Source of the DNA: Chitinophagaceae bacterium
GTDB taxonomy: Bacteria > Bacteroidota > Bacteroidia > Chitinophagales > Chitinophagaceae
Direction: 5' to 3'
DNA: 59,984 nucleotides
Assembly (NCBI GenBank): GCA_024643655.1
Contig: JAHEMM010000007.1
Location: forward strand, 1-59,984
In this document: piece by piece, positions 37,827-46,923 of the stretch
Layout: every line of letters begins with the position of its first letter
Numbering within the stretch: the stretch's first letter is position 1
Program-made: the position numbers and the translations under genes
Notes under the pieces: generated by a model
The model's database searches: none
Seen by the model: only the letters and a program-made list of their open reading frames with translations
Told to the model about the DNA's origin: nothing

Positions 37827-38513
37827 ATGGATAAAACAGCTTATGAGCAGGGCCAGGTTTTGTTAATCGATAAACCGTTGGAATGGACATCTTTTGGAGT
37901 AATCCAAAAGCTAAGAAATATTATCCGAATCAGAAAAATTGGTCATGCGGGGACTTTAGATCCTTTAGCAACAGGCTTACTTATTATTTGTACCGGAAAA
38001 TTTACAAAAAGAATTAATGAGTTCATGGCGCAAGAAAAAGAATACACAGGTTCGTTTACAATAGGGTCTACTACACCTACTTATGATCTGGAGAAAGAGC
38101 CAGAAAATTTTAAGTCGTTTGAGTATGTTACAGCAGAACTTGTTTCGGAAACTACTAAAAAATTTACAGGCGAAATTTCTCAAATACCACCGGCTCATTC
38201 TGCCATTAAGATTGGTGGAAAAAGAGTGTACGAGTTGGCTAGACAAGGAAAAGAAGTTAAAATTGAACCAAGACAGGTAACGATCAAAAGTTTTGAAATT
38301 GAAAAAATTGAATTACCCTTCATATATTTCAAAGTAGTTTGTACAACAGGAACTTATATTAGAAGTCTGGCTTTTGACTTTGGAGAAGCATTGGGGTGTG
38401 GTGCTCATCTTAGTAGTTTACGTAGAACCCGAATAGGTAACTTTTCTATTGATAATGCAAGTTCAATAGCGATATTTGAAAAAAAATTCAAAGAAGATAA
38501 TCCTATAGACTAA
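37827..38513 (+). CDS. truB: tRNA pseudouridine-55 synthase TruB
   Basis: TruB converts uridine 55 of the tRNA T-loop to pseudouridine. 228 residues with LLIDKPLEWTSFGVIQKLR, the catalytic motif GHAGTLDPLATGLL (Asp45), IPPAHSAIKIGGKRVYELARQGKE and CTTGTYIRSLAFDFGEALGCGAHLSSLRRTRIG. It is shorter than E. coli TruB (314), lacking the C-terminal PUA-like extension, as is common in Bacteroidota. It could be transcribed separately from the DUF58 operon. Its end overlaps the convergent tamL-like gene by 11 bases. Confidence 0.96.
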   Translation: MDKTAYEQGQVLLIDKPLEWTSFGVIQKLRNIIRIRKIGHAGTLDPLATGLLIICTGKFTKRINEFMAQEKEYTGSFTIGSTTPTYDLEKEPENFKSFEYVTAELVSETTKKFTGEISQIPPAHSAIKIGGKRVYELARQGKEVKIEPRQVTIKSFEIEKIELPFIYFKVVCTTGTYIRSLAFDFGEALGCGAHLSSLRRTRIGNFSIDNASSIAIFEKKFKEDNPID

Positions 38514-40848
38514 AAGGATAGTTAATTCCAATTTGCAATTGCCCATTAAAAAGTTGCCAATTATAGAACCATTTATTCTGGCTTGCGATCTGATCGGGTG
38601 AAGGACTTGGGTCTTTTACTTTATAAGCATAATCTACTCTAATCAGAAAAAAATCAAAATCAATTCTAAGACCGGTTCCTGCTCCTATACCAATATCATT
38701 TCCAAGTCTGCTGAATTTAAATACTTCATTTTCATCAATACTCGCTTCTTTTTTCAGGAACCATACATTGCCAATATCAGTGAATAATACACTTTCAATT
38801 TTTGTACCAGCTATTGTTGCTAGTTTAAAACGGTACTCTGTATTAAATTCTAGTTGCACATCACCAAACCTATCAGGAAATTCAACAAAATTTTTAACTG
38901 CAGAACCAGGCCCTAATCTTCGAAGCCGCCATGCCCGCATACTGCTGGGACCACCGGCAAAATACTGCCTGAAGAAGGGTAGCTTTGCTCTTTTTTCTTC
39001 ATTCACAGTGGAATTTAAGGCATAGCCCAACCCGCCAAATAACCTGAATACAAGTGATGAATTATTGAATTTGATAGCTTGGGTAAACTCTGCATTTATT
39101 TTAATAAACTTATAAAGTTGAGTGTCTAAAAATTTACTTGGAATAAGCCCCGCCAAGAATGGTATCTCGACATTAAAGGAAACAACATTGGGCTTCTTTT
39201 CTTGTGTGTTTTTTATTGTAAAGCCTGCAAGTGTAGATGATATAAATCCATCAGTAAATATATTTTTAAGAACCGGATTATTATCAATTAATCTTTTTAA
39301 ACTATCTCGTTGTGTAAGAAATGAATACTCGATGTTAGGAATTTTCCAAAATAATTGAAATAATTTATTTTTTTTACTAATATTTCCCTGGTATTCATAA
39401 CCCCATGATCCATTAATAGTGGTAAGGTTATAAAATTGATTTCGTTCAGTAGTTGCAGCGTTAAATGAGAAAATTGTTCTTATGTTATTACGATGTTTTT
39501 CAGGAAGAAATTTAAAGTTTGGAATAGCTTTTGGGAAATATATATTGTGGCTTACACTAAATTGTTGTGATTGAATAAGTTTGTTACCTAATTCCACTCC
39601 ATACCTTATTGTTGTATTCGTTTGAACAGCAGATTTAGCAAAATTTCTATTTAGTAAGTTCAGATTAAATCCTATTCCAAAAAGATTTCCGGAAATAGCA
39701 CTTGAATTCTGACTTGCTTCAAGATTGGCTGTAAAAGAATATTTTGGTGCTGGTGTAAGTCTTATATCGAAATCAGCTGTGTCTTGATTATACCTTGGTT
39801 TTTGCTCTATGTTCACTAGCCTCCAGGCGCCTAATGAATTAAACCGGTTAATTGTTTTCAGATATTTTTGCTGATTGTATAGTTCGCCTTGTTTGAAATA
39901 AATATTTTGTGGAAACATTTTAGGTTTGAATACAAAATCATTGTAAATGACGTTTACACCATTTATGCTTACTTCTTTTTTAGTAATCCCAGTTGTATCA
40001 TAAGTAATAACCGGAAGCACATTAATATTGCCTACATAATACTTTCTTAGTTTGTTGCTATCAGATGCTGACCGCAATCTTATTTCTAAACTGGCAGTTG
40101 GATTTTCTCTACGTTCTTTAAGTTTTTGTAATATCTGAAGTTGTTCTAATGGATCAAAAGTAGGGCGTAGTAAAGAAATATCTAAGGTATCCCAGAGGCC
40201 AATAAGTTCTTCTCTACCAAAACGCATAAAGCCTTTGTTTCTATAAATATCAACAAGCCTGTCAAGTTCTTGTGAGACAGCAGCTTTCCCAAAGGGGTCG
40301 CCTTTTTTCACAAAACTTCCGTTTTGATTTTCTAATGCAATCGATTGTAATTCGGGTTGTTTAAAATTATAGACAAACGAATCAATAAGAACTGCTTTTC
40401 CCGGTTTCACAAGAAAGTTGACTGTTGTGCGATACTGGTCTTTATTCTGTCCAGCTGTATCAATTAGTATTGTAGGAATAATACTGTCCCTAAAATAACC
40501 CATAGAATTAAGCAATGCCTTCATGTACGTAATAGATTTATCTACATTTGCTGTCTTAAATTCTGGAGGCTTATTCAGTATTGGTGGATTTATCCGCCCT
40601 TTATAAAATAGTTTATGAGAGGTTCTTACCCTTATACTGTCATCTAACTGACGGGATAGTCTTGATTCCAGGTCACTTTTTTCTTCAGAAGTGTAATTTC
40701 CATCTACAGTCACATTATATTTGAAAACAAAAGGTTTTTTAGCGGGGTAATCTTTTGGTAAAACACCACAAGAACTGATAAATATCATTATGGTCAATAC
40801 AAGTACAGTTAGAAAAAATCGACTATTAATTGATATGGTGATTGACAT
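38503..40848 (-). CDS. BamA/TamA-family outer-membrane lipoprotein (TamL-like)
   Basis: 781 residues with a lipoprotein signal (LTVLVLTIMIFISSCGV, lipid Cys27). POTRA-like regions fill about residues 40-400, and a C-terminal Omp85 barrel (about 410-781) ends in LQIGINYPFSL. RQYFAGGPSSMRAWRLRRLGPGS is the conserved lid-lock motif of the family. A lipidated TamA-like member is known in Bacteroidota as TamL, thought to work with TamB in outer-membrane assembly; no tamB is in view. It is divergent from the SpoU gene with 20 bases between starts. Confidence 0.88.
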   Translation of the reverse strand: MSITISINSRFFLTVLVLTIMIFISSCGVLPKDYPAKKPFVFKYNVTVDGNYTSEEKSDLESRLSRQLDDSIRVRTSHKLFYKGRINPPILNKPPEFKTANVDKSITYMKALLNSMGYFRDSIIPTILIDTAGQNKDQYRTTVNFLVKPGKAVLIDSFVYNFKQPELQSIALENQNGSFVKKGDPFGKAAVSQELDRLVDIYRNKGFMRFGREELIGLWDTLDISLLRPTFDPLEQLQILQKLKERRENPTASLEIRLRSASDSNKLRKYYVGNINVLPVITYDTTGITKKEVSINGVNVIYNDFVFKPKMFPQNIYFKQGELYNQQKYLKTINRFNSLGAWRLVNIEQKPRYNQDTADFDIRLTPAPKYSFTANLEASQNSSAISGNLFGIGFNLNLLNRNFAKSAVQTNTTIRYGVELGNKLIQSQQFSVSHNIYFPKAIPNFKFLPEKHRNNIRTIFSFNAATTERNQFYNLTTINGSWGYEYQGNISKKNKLFQLFWKIPNIEYSFLTQRDSLKRLIDNNPVLKNIFTDGFISSTLAGFTIKNTQEKKPNVVSFNVEIPFLAGLIPSKFLDTQLYKFIKINAEFTQAIKFNNSSLVFRLFGGLGYALNSTVNEEKRAKLPFFRQYFAGGPSSMRAWRLRRLGPGSAVKNFVEFPDRFGDVQLEFNTEYRFKLATIAGTKIESVLFTDIGNVWFLKKEASIDENEVFKFSRLGNDIGIGAGTGLRIDFDFFLIRVDYAYKVKDPSPSPDQIASQNKWFYNWQLFNGQLQIGINYPFSL

Positions 40849-40868
40849 AATAACTTTAAAAGGAAAGT

Positions 40869-41630
40869 ATGCTTGTTAAATCGAAGGTCAAATATATTCA
40901 AAGTTTAGGCCAGAAAAAATTCAGGCAGCAAGAAGGCCTTTTTATTGCCGAGGGCCCAAAACTTGTAAATGACCTTTTGACATTGAAAAATTCCGGTATT
41001 ACTGAGATTTTTGCTTTAAAAGAATGGATAGAAGTAAATAAGCTACTCATAAGCAGTTATAAAGTAGTAGCCATTTCATCTATAGAATTAGAAAAAATTT
41101 CACAATTGACTACCCCTAATCAGGTGGTAGCCTTAGTTAAACAATTTTCTGGAAATGAGCATTTTGATATACATAATAAAATAACGCTTGCATTAGATAA
41201 TATTCAAGATCCCGGAAACATGGGTACTATCATTCGCATTGCTGATTGGTTCGGTGTAGAACAAATAGTTTGCAATATCCAAAGTGCTGATATTTATAAT
41301 CCGAAAGTTATACAATCAACAATGGGTAGCATTGCAAGAGTAAAAGTTGTTTATACTGATTTAGCTGAATGGCTTAGTAAGCAAAAAAATATATCAATTT
41401 ATGCGGCTATGCTTGATGGGGAAAATGTGACATCAATCAATAAGATCAAGCATGGAATTGTTGTTATTGGTAATGAATCAAAAGGAATTAGTGAAGATGT
41501 GTTGAAATTGGTAACAAAAAAAATAACAATTCCTCAAAAGGCCCGACTGAATGACTCATATGGCCTGGGAAATGCAGAATCTTTGAATGCTGCTGTTGCT
41601 ACAGGGATTATTCTCTCTCATTTATTATAA
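40869..41630 (+). CDS. SpoU/TrmH family RNA 2'-O-methyltransferase
   Basis: 253 residues. An N-terminal substrate-binding region (KVKYIQSLGQKKFRQQEGLFIAEGPKLVNDLL) precedes the SPOUT knot domain with motif 1 LALDNIQDPGNMGTIIRIADWFG, motif 2 IVVIGNESKGIS and motif 3 LNDSYGLGNAESLNAAVATGIIL. It methylates rRNA or tRNA ribose using S-adenosylmethionine; the exact target (RlmB-like or other) cannot be told from sequence. Its last base adjoins the convergent LolE-like gene. Confidence 0.93.
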   Translation: MLVKSKVKYIQSLGQKKFRQQEGLFIAEGPKLVNDLLTLKNSGITEIFALKEWIEVNKLLISSYKVVAISSIELEKISQLTTPNQVVALVKQFSGNEHFDIHNKITLALDNIQDPGNMGTIIRIADWFGVEQIVCNIQSADIYNPKVIQSTMGSIARVKVVYTDLAEWLSKQKNISIYAAMLDGENVTSINKIKHGIVVIGNESKGISEDVLKLVTKKITIPQKARLNDSYGLGNAESLNAAVATGIILSHLL

Positions 41631-42893
41631 CTATCTGAATTGAATAGCTTTTACCGGTTGAATTTTTCTTACCAACACAGTAGGTATCAATAACACCAGA
41701 AAACAAACGGTTAAGGTCCCGGTACAGATCAACAATACTTGCCACCAGACAATCTTTACAGCTGCAGTACTCAAATAATATGCTTCTTCTTTTAGTTTAA
41801 TAAAACCCGTTGCATCCTGCAGCCACAATAACCCAAGAGAAAAAATTAATCCAAATAGAATGCCTGTAATAGTAATGAACAACGAATGGCGTAAAAATAT
41901 TTCTTGAACATCCCAGTTAGAAGCACCTAATGATTTTAGTATACCGATCATCCTCACTCTTTCTAATACCAGAATAATCAGACAGGTAATAAGGTTTATA
42001 ATAGCAACGATTACCATAAAGCCAATTAGTACATTTCGGGTTACATCTTGCATTCCCAGCCAGTCGAAAATATTGGGAGAAATCTGCTTAACACTCACTG
42101 TATTCCATGTTAAAGGGAAATTTTGCATCGCATAAATATCATTAGCTAATTCATCAATTTTATGGTAGTCATGTAAAAAAATTTCATAACCACCAAGTTC
42201 ATTTTCACTCCATTCATTTAATCGCTGAATTAATTTTATATCTCCAATCGCAAAAGTTTTATCATAATCTTCAATACCTGTTTTGAATATTCCAGTAATT
42301 GTCAGCTTATCAGGACGGATATTTGGTAAGCCGCTGTTTTCACCGCTTTTTTTATCTGGGCGTATAAAATAAATAAGGACTTTATCATTAAGTTTTAAAT
42401 TTAATTGTCGGGCTGTAAAATCAGAAATCATAATCTCACGGCTATATGTACTGTCGTTAAATTGTATGGGCCTTCCTTCTTTTATAAATCGTTGGATATT
42501 GTTAAAATCATACGTTTTGTCAAAGCCTTTGACTAATACACCTTCTATTTCATCTTTTGTTTTTAAAATGCCATATTTTGTAGCAAAAGGGTGAATACTT
42601 TTTACTTCAGGGTTTTGCTGAATAAGATTAACAAGTGCGTCATTCTTCTCAATGGGAGTTTCTTCCGATATAATGGCTTTATCGGGTTGCTTTTCATTTA
42701 TCCTTATATGTCCCAAAAAGCTAAAAACTTTCTGACTTACCGTTTCCTGAAAACCGTTGGCTAATGAAACAGTAATAATCATTACAGCCACACTTATAGC
42801 GGTAGCTACTGTAGATAAGCGAATGATGAACCGGGAAAAGGATTTTTGTTGATTAAACGCAATCCGGTTTGCTATAAAACCTGCAACCTTCAA
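41631..42893 (-). CDS. LolC/LolE-like ABC transporter permease
   Basis: 420 residues: a membrane helix near residues 25-47, a large periplasmic domain (about 50-270) and three C-terminal helices (FtsX domain, about 275-415). IIRLSTVATAISVAVMIITVSLANGFQETVSQKVFSFLGHI is the typical start of LolE-type permeases that extract lipoproteins toward the outer membrane. RVRMIGILKSLGASNWDVQEIFLRHS is the coupling-helix motif. The matching ATPase (LolD-like) is not in the window. Alternative: a general MacB-type permease. Confidence 0.88.
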   Translation of the reverse strand: MKVAGFIANRIAFNQQKSFSRFIIRLSTVATAISVAVMIITVSLANGFQETVSQKVFSFLGHIRINEKQPDKAIISEETPIEKNDALVNLIQQNPEVKSIHPFATKYGILKTKDEIEGVLVKGFDKTYDFNNIQRFIKEGRPIQFNDSTYSREIMISDFTARQLNLKLNDKVLIYFIRPDKKSGENSGLPNIRPDKLTITGIFKTGIEDYDKTFAIGDIKLIQRLNEWSENELGGYEIFLHDYHKIDELANDIYAMQNFPLTWNTVSVKQISPNIFDWLGMQDVTRNVLIGFMVIVAIINLITCLIILVLERVRMIGILKSLGASNWDVQEIFLRHSLFITITGILFGLIFSLGLLWLQDATGFIKLKEEAYYLSTAAVKIVWWQVLLICTGTLTVCFLVLLIPTVLVRKIQPVKAIQFR

Positions 42894-42998
42894 ATTAAAT
42901 TGTTTGTCTTCCTCAAAAATAAGGCGCTTCTTATCATTTCTCTTTCTTTTTATCGTATTTTAAGCAATATTTGAACGAATTTTAGCATTATTACACTT

Positions 42999-44279
42999 AT
43001 GAATAAACTCTTCACAATTTTTTTTCTATTCTTTGTATTTAATTCCAGCGCACAAATTCCTGATTATGTGTACAAGCCAAACATTAAAACTGTGAAGTTG
43101 TACAAGGCTGGAGATATCTATAGTTATCCTGTTTTAAAATTAGCTTCTAATGAAAAACTTGAATTGCATTTTGATGATTTTGATGCCGATGTAAAAAATT
43201 ACTATTATTCTTTTCAGCTATGTAATGTTGACTGGTCGCCAGCCAATATTCAGATTTATGATTACATAAGAGGGTTTACTTCAAATCGAATTACTAATTA
43301 CAGGTTTTCATCAATTGTTCAAACAAGATACACACATTACCAGGCTGTTCTTCCAGAAAGTAATTCAGCTCCTACAAAAGCTGGTAATTACTTGCTTAAA
43401 GTTTTTTTGAATGATGATACTTCCAAACTTATTTTCACAAAAAGGATGTTGATTGTCAATAACAAGGCTACAGTTTCCGGTAAAATCGCACAACCTTTTA
43501 ATGGCAATCTATCCAGAACACATCAAAGAGTACAAGCAAATGTAAGTACTGGAACAGGTCAGTTAAATGCATTTTCTCCTCAGGATCTTAAGGTAGTGAT
43601 TGTGCAGAACAATATTTGGTCCAATGCTTCAGTTTTGGACAGGCCTACAATTTTTAGAGGAAATTATTACGAATACAGCGATGAATCAAATACATTATTC
43701 CCTTCGGGAAAAGAATGGCGATGGGTTGATTTGAAAAGTTTTCGCTTGATGAGTGAAAGGGTGACAGCAATAAATGACAATGATACAAGTGATAGGATAG
43801 ATATTTATGTAAAAGAAGACGGAGAAAGAAGACAACAATTATATGTTTATTATAATGATATTAATGGTATCTATACAGTAGAAAATAGGGATAATCCAAA
43901 TGCTTTGTGGCAAAGTGATTATGGATGGGTGCATTTTACCTACATTCCACCTGGAAACAGAGCTTATGAAGGAAGAAGTATTTATGTTTTCGGTGAACTT
44001 ACAAATTATAGGCAGGACGAAAATTCAAAAATGATTTTTAATGAAAAGAAAGGGGTTTATGAAAAAGCTTTATACCTGAAGCAAGGGTATTACAATTATG
44101 CTTACGTTACTCTTTCGGATAAAAAACTTGCTGGCGAGCCAGCAGATTATGAAAATACAGAAGGGAATTTTTGGGGTACAGAAAATGAGTATATGATATT
44201 GGTATATTTTCGGCAGTTTGGCGCCAGGGCAGATGAGTTGGTAGGATTTACAAGAATTAACTCACAGTTCCAGCGATAG
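42999..44279 (+). CDS. Type IX secretion system plug protein (DUF5103)
   Basis: 426 residues with signal peptide (MNKLFTIFFLFFVFNSSAQ). IPDYVYKPNIKTVKLYKAGDIYSYPVLKLASNEKLELHFDDFD and YYYSFQLCNVDWSPANIQIYDYIRGF match the family that closes the SprA translocon of type IX secretion. Immunoglobulin-like strands fill the rest; GAYVY-like repeats are replaced by GYYNYAYVTLSD near 365-376. It implies a type IX system elsewhere in the genome. No other secretion gene is adjacent. Confidence 0.9.
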   Translation: MNKLFTIFFLFFVFNSSAQIPDYVYKPNIKTVKLYKAGDIYSYPVLKLASNEKLELHFDDFDADVKNYYYSFQLCNVDWSPANIQIYDYIRGFTSNRITNYRFSSIVQTRYTHYQAVLPESNSAPTKAGNYLLKVFLNDDTSKLIFTKRMLIVNNKATVSGKIAQPFNGNLSRTHQRVQANVSTGTGQLNAFSPQDLKVVIVQNNIWSNASVLDRPTIFRGNYYEYSDESNTLFPSGKEWRWVDLKSFRLMSERVTAINDNDTSDRIDIYVKEDGERRQQLYVYYNDINGIYTVENRDNPNALWQSDYGWVHFTYIPPGNRAYEGRSIYVFGELTNYRQDENSKMIFNEKKGVYEKALYLKQGYYNYAYVTLSDKKLAGEPADYENTEGNFWGTENEYMILVYFRQFGARADELVGFTRINSQFQR

Positions 44280-44375
44280 CACAATGCATTGAATAGTTTT
44301 TAAACAAATAACTATTCCAATCTCTAAAGGGAGTTAATGGTTCTCAGATAAAATGATTGCGAATTTGTAAAAAAC

Positions 44376-45029
44376 TTACTGCGTTTTTTTAGCATCTTCT
44401 AAAAACTTTGCTAATCCAATATCAGTTAATGGATGTTTTAATAAGCCTAGAATAGAATCAAGCGGACAGGTACAAACATCTGCCCCGGCTTCTGCACATT
44501 TTACAATATGGAGAGCATTTCGTATTGATGCTGCAAGAATTTCTGTTTTAAATCCTTGTATTGAATAAATATGTGAGATTTGTGCAATCAGGTCAACGCC
44601 ATCCCAATTGCTATCGTCAATTCTCCCGATAAAAGGAGAAAGATAAGTAGCTCCGGCTTTAGCAGCTAAAATCGCCTGACCAGCCGAAAATACCAATGTG
44701 CAATTTGTTCTGATGCCATTATCCGAAAACCATTTAATAGCTTTAATGCCATCTTTAATCATTGGTACTTTTACCACAATATTGGGGTGAATATCAGCTA
44801 ACTTTTTTCCTTCTTCAACAATGCCGTCGAAATCTGTACTAATTACTTCTGCACTAATATCTCCATCAACTAATTCGCAAATCGTTTTGTAATGATTCAT
44901 GATAGCTTCCTGCCCTTTAATGCCTTCCTTAGCCATTAATGAGGGATTGGTAGTTACTCCATCAAGAATACCTAATTCATTAGCTTCTTTGATTTGGTCA
45001 AGATTTGCCGTGTCGATAAAAAATTTCAT
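44376..45029 (-). CDS. Transaldolase-like fructose-6-phosphate aldolase
   Basis: 217 residues of the small TalB/FSA group. [36 protein letters not shown] is the conserved opening, the Schiff-base lysine is Lys87 in NIVVKVPM, and [32 protein letters not shown] follows. At this length it is either a fructose-6-phosphate aldolase or a short transaldolase, as found in many Bacteroidota, acting in sugar-phosphate exchange. It converges with the preceding gene and is followed upstream by the SRP RNA on the same strand. Confidence 0.93.
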   Translation of the reverse strand: MKFFIDTANLDQIKEANELGILDGVTTNPSLMAKEGIKGQEAIMNHYKTICELVDGDISAEVISTDFDGIVEEGKKLADIHPNIVVKVPMIKDGIKAIKWFSDNGIRTNCTLVFSAGQAILAAKAGATYLSPFIGRIDDSNWDGVDLIAQISHIYSIQGFKTEILAASIRNALHIVKCAEAGADVCTCPLDSILGLLKHPLTDIGLAKFLEDAKKTQ

Positions 45030-45069
45030 TTGATTAATATTTGAAGCTCCCCAAAAAGAGGATAAAGAA

Positions 45070-45172
45070 AAAAAATGGCAGGCTTATTACATCGCACCGC
45101 TCAACCACCTACTCTTGCTGCCTTCCGGCCCTGGGAGGGTTCAGCAGGAGCTGGTCGTGTAAGACCTGCCGC
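45070..45172 (-). ncRNA. ffs: Signal recognition particle RNA, small bacterial type
   Basis: On the reverse strand the segment contains CCAGGGCCGGAAGGCAGCAAG, the SRP domain IV loop with the GGAA tetraloop and Ffh-binding asymmetric loop. Ends pair as GGCAGG-U-CUUA with UAAG-CCUGCC, closing a single long hairpin of about 94 bases (45077-45170), and a run of eight T follows as terminator. It scaffolds Ffh in co-translational membrane targeting. Confidence 0.93.
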
Positions 45173-45241
45173 CGCAAAGATAAGGGTATGGCCTTATTTG
45201 TAGTATAGAGTTTAATGAAAATTATAAACAGAAATGAGGGG

Positions 45242-45649
45242 TTATCTGTTTTTACCTTTAGTTTTTTTATTTGGAGTTATCACTTTCATGATATCTTCTT
45301 TTGTAGGCAAATCACCATCAGGAATGGTTTTTATCCAGATTGTTCTTTCTATTTGGATTGCAGGATTTGATTTCAAAACCGCTTTCACTGTTACTTTTTC
45401 CGATTTAAAATCTTCAGGTATTATCAACTCATTTCCAGAAAAAGTAGCATTGTTGCAGCTAAAAGTTATGTCCTTGCTCGTCATTGGCTTCCATCGGCCA
45501 TTAGAAAGTTTTGCATCAACATTTATGTAGTTATGTTGACCTTTTTTTAAGCTATCTGTATATAAGTGGAAATAAATACTATCCACTTTTTGAGCGAAAG
45601 TGGGGCTGTTGAAAGCAAGAATAAAAATAAGGGCTAGAAATTTCTTCAT
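45242..45649 (-). CDS. Small exported protein, possibly Ig-like
   Basis: 135 residues with signal peptide (MKKFLALIFILAFNSPTFA). The mature part, KGQHNYINVDAKLSNGRWKPMTSKDITFSCNNATFSGNELIIPEDFKSEKVTVKAVLKSNP, has the strand order of bacterial Ig-like domains. The C-terminus is basic (NKKTKGKNR). I favour it over the opposite-strand frame because of the signal peptide and the plausible protein composition. The function is unknown. Confidence 0.75.
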   Translation of the reverse strand: MKKFLALIFILAFNSPTFAQKVDSIYFHLYTDSLKKGQHNYINVDAKLSNGRWKPMTSKDITFSCNNATFSGNELIIPEDFKSEKVTVKAVLKSNPAIQIERTIWIKTIPDGDLPTKEDIMKVITPNKKTKGKNR

Positions 45650-45718
45650 TTATAATATAAAGTCGCAAATTCATGCCAAAGCGTTGTGTTTACATAAGCT
45701 TTGGAATCAATTAACAAT

Positions 45719-46639
45719 TTACTGCTTTTTTAATTCCAAAAGAATCGTTTTTTCTTTAGAAGGAAGATCACATTTTGCCTTACCAGAAGTATTGTCACTA
45801 ATAATGAAAATATTGCCATCATTATCAAGAGTAATTCCTTCCAGATTCATGCTGAATTTCTGATCTTTATATTCATTTGAAATCTCAGAAAATTTATCTA
45901 CCGGAATATTTTTCATTGTTTCAATCAATAATTTACCAGTCGCATCAATATCTATAGATTCAAGAAACTGCTGTCGAAATTTTCCTTTTGAATAAGATTT
46001 GAGACAAATCAAACGGCTGTTTTCTTTGTCATAACATATATCAGAATATCTCCATTGAGTACTTAACAAAGGAAAATCAATTTTTGTTTCATATTGAAAA
46101 CTAATTCCATCTTTACCGTCTACTGCATTAAAAGTATAAATCTCTGATTTAGTTCTCTCCTCGTTTCTTTCACGTAGTATATAAACTTTCTGATTTGTTT
46201 CATTACCTGCAATTCCTTCCATGCCATCACCATGCTTAGATTTTGGTGGTAAAAGAATAGAAGTAGATACAGTTTTAGTTGCGCCGCTTTTCATATCAAC
46301 TTCATAAACGGCTACTGCTTCTTCTGAAATCAGGTAAAGTTTGTCTTTATAAGAAGTCAATCCCTCCATCTCAAACTCATTTGTTACATTCAGATTTATT
46401 GTATTTAATATTTTTCCTGTCATTGGATCGGCAGCAAATATGACGGGACATCGTTCAGAAGCGAAATAAAGCTTACCATCGTAAAATTTCATACCTGAAA
46501 TACAAACCTGATTATTCATTTCAGAAGGCAGCGGAACATTTTTGATAGTGTATTGTTGAGTTGATAATTGTGATGGTTGTGCACATAGAAGAATAAAACT
46601 GTAAAATAGAAATGCAAATAGGCTAAAACTTTTTTTCAT
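45719..46639 (-). CDS. Exported SdiA-regulated/phytase-esterase-like beta-propeller protein
   Basis: About 306 residues from the ATG at 46639, which gives signal peptide MKKSFSLFAFLFYSFILLCAQ. Motifs such as CISGMKFYDGKLYFASERCPVIFAAD, NEFEMEGLTSYKDKLYLISEEAVAVYEVD, HGDGMEGIAGN and FSMNLEGITLDNDGNIFIISDN follow a repeating EG(I/L)xxxxxxxLYxxSE pattern. This pattern is typical of the esterase-like phytase/SdiA-regulated families, a five- or six-bladed propeller. Whether it is an enzyme cannot be told. Confidence 0.78.
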   Translation of the reverse strand: MKKSFSLFAFLFYSFILLCAQPSQLSTQQYTIKNVPLPSEMNNQVCISGMKFYDGKLYFASERCPVIFAADPMTGKILNTINLNVTNEFEMEGLTSYKDKLYLISEEAVAVYEVDMKSGATKTVSTSILLPPKSKHGDGMEGIAGNETNQKVYILRERNEERTKSEIYTFNAVDGKDGISFQYETKIDFPLLSTQWRYSDICYDKENSRLICLKSYSKGKFRQQFLESIDIDATGKLLIETMKNIPVDKFSEISNEYKDQKFSMNLEGITLDNDGNIFIISDNTSGKAKCDLPSKEKTILLELKKQ

Positions 46640-46923
46640 ATGTATGTATTGAGACAATTTCTGTTAGATGTTTGCGAATTTAATTGAAAACCAGCTTTTT
46701 TCCAATAATGATAGATTGATAAATAGCAATAATGGATGCATTTTCACATTCTATTAATTGTTCTGATGGAGTATTGGTTAAATGTATTGTTTTAGTATAA
46801 AAAAATTATGTTTGCAACCCATTTATCGCATTTCAATGAAATTACCTTTGATTGAATTATTTCTATTGGAGTTAAGAGTTTTTAATGTTTGCATAATTTT
46901 TTACAGATAATTAATAAAGCTGA

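Noticed and set aside
45234-45530. Open frame of 98 codons on the plus strand
   Set aside because: It lies opposite the exported protein at 45242-45649, which has a signal peptide and normal composition. The plus-strand frame looks like a shadow.
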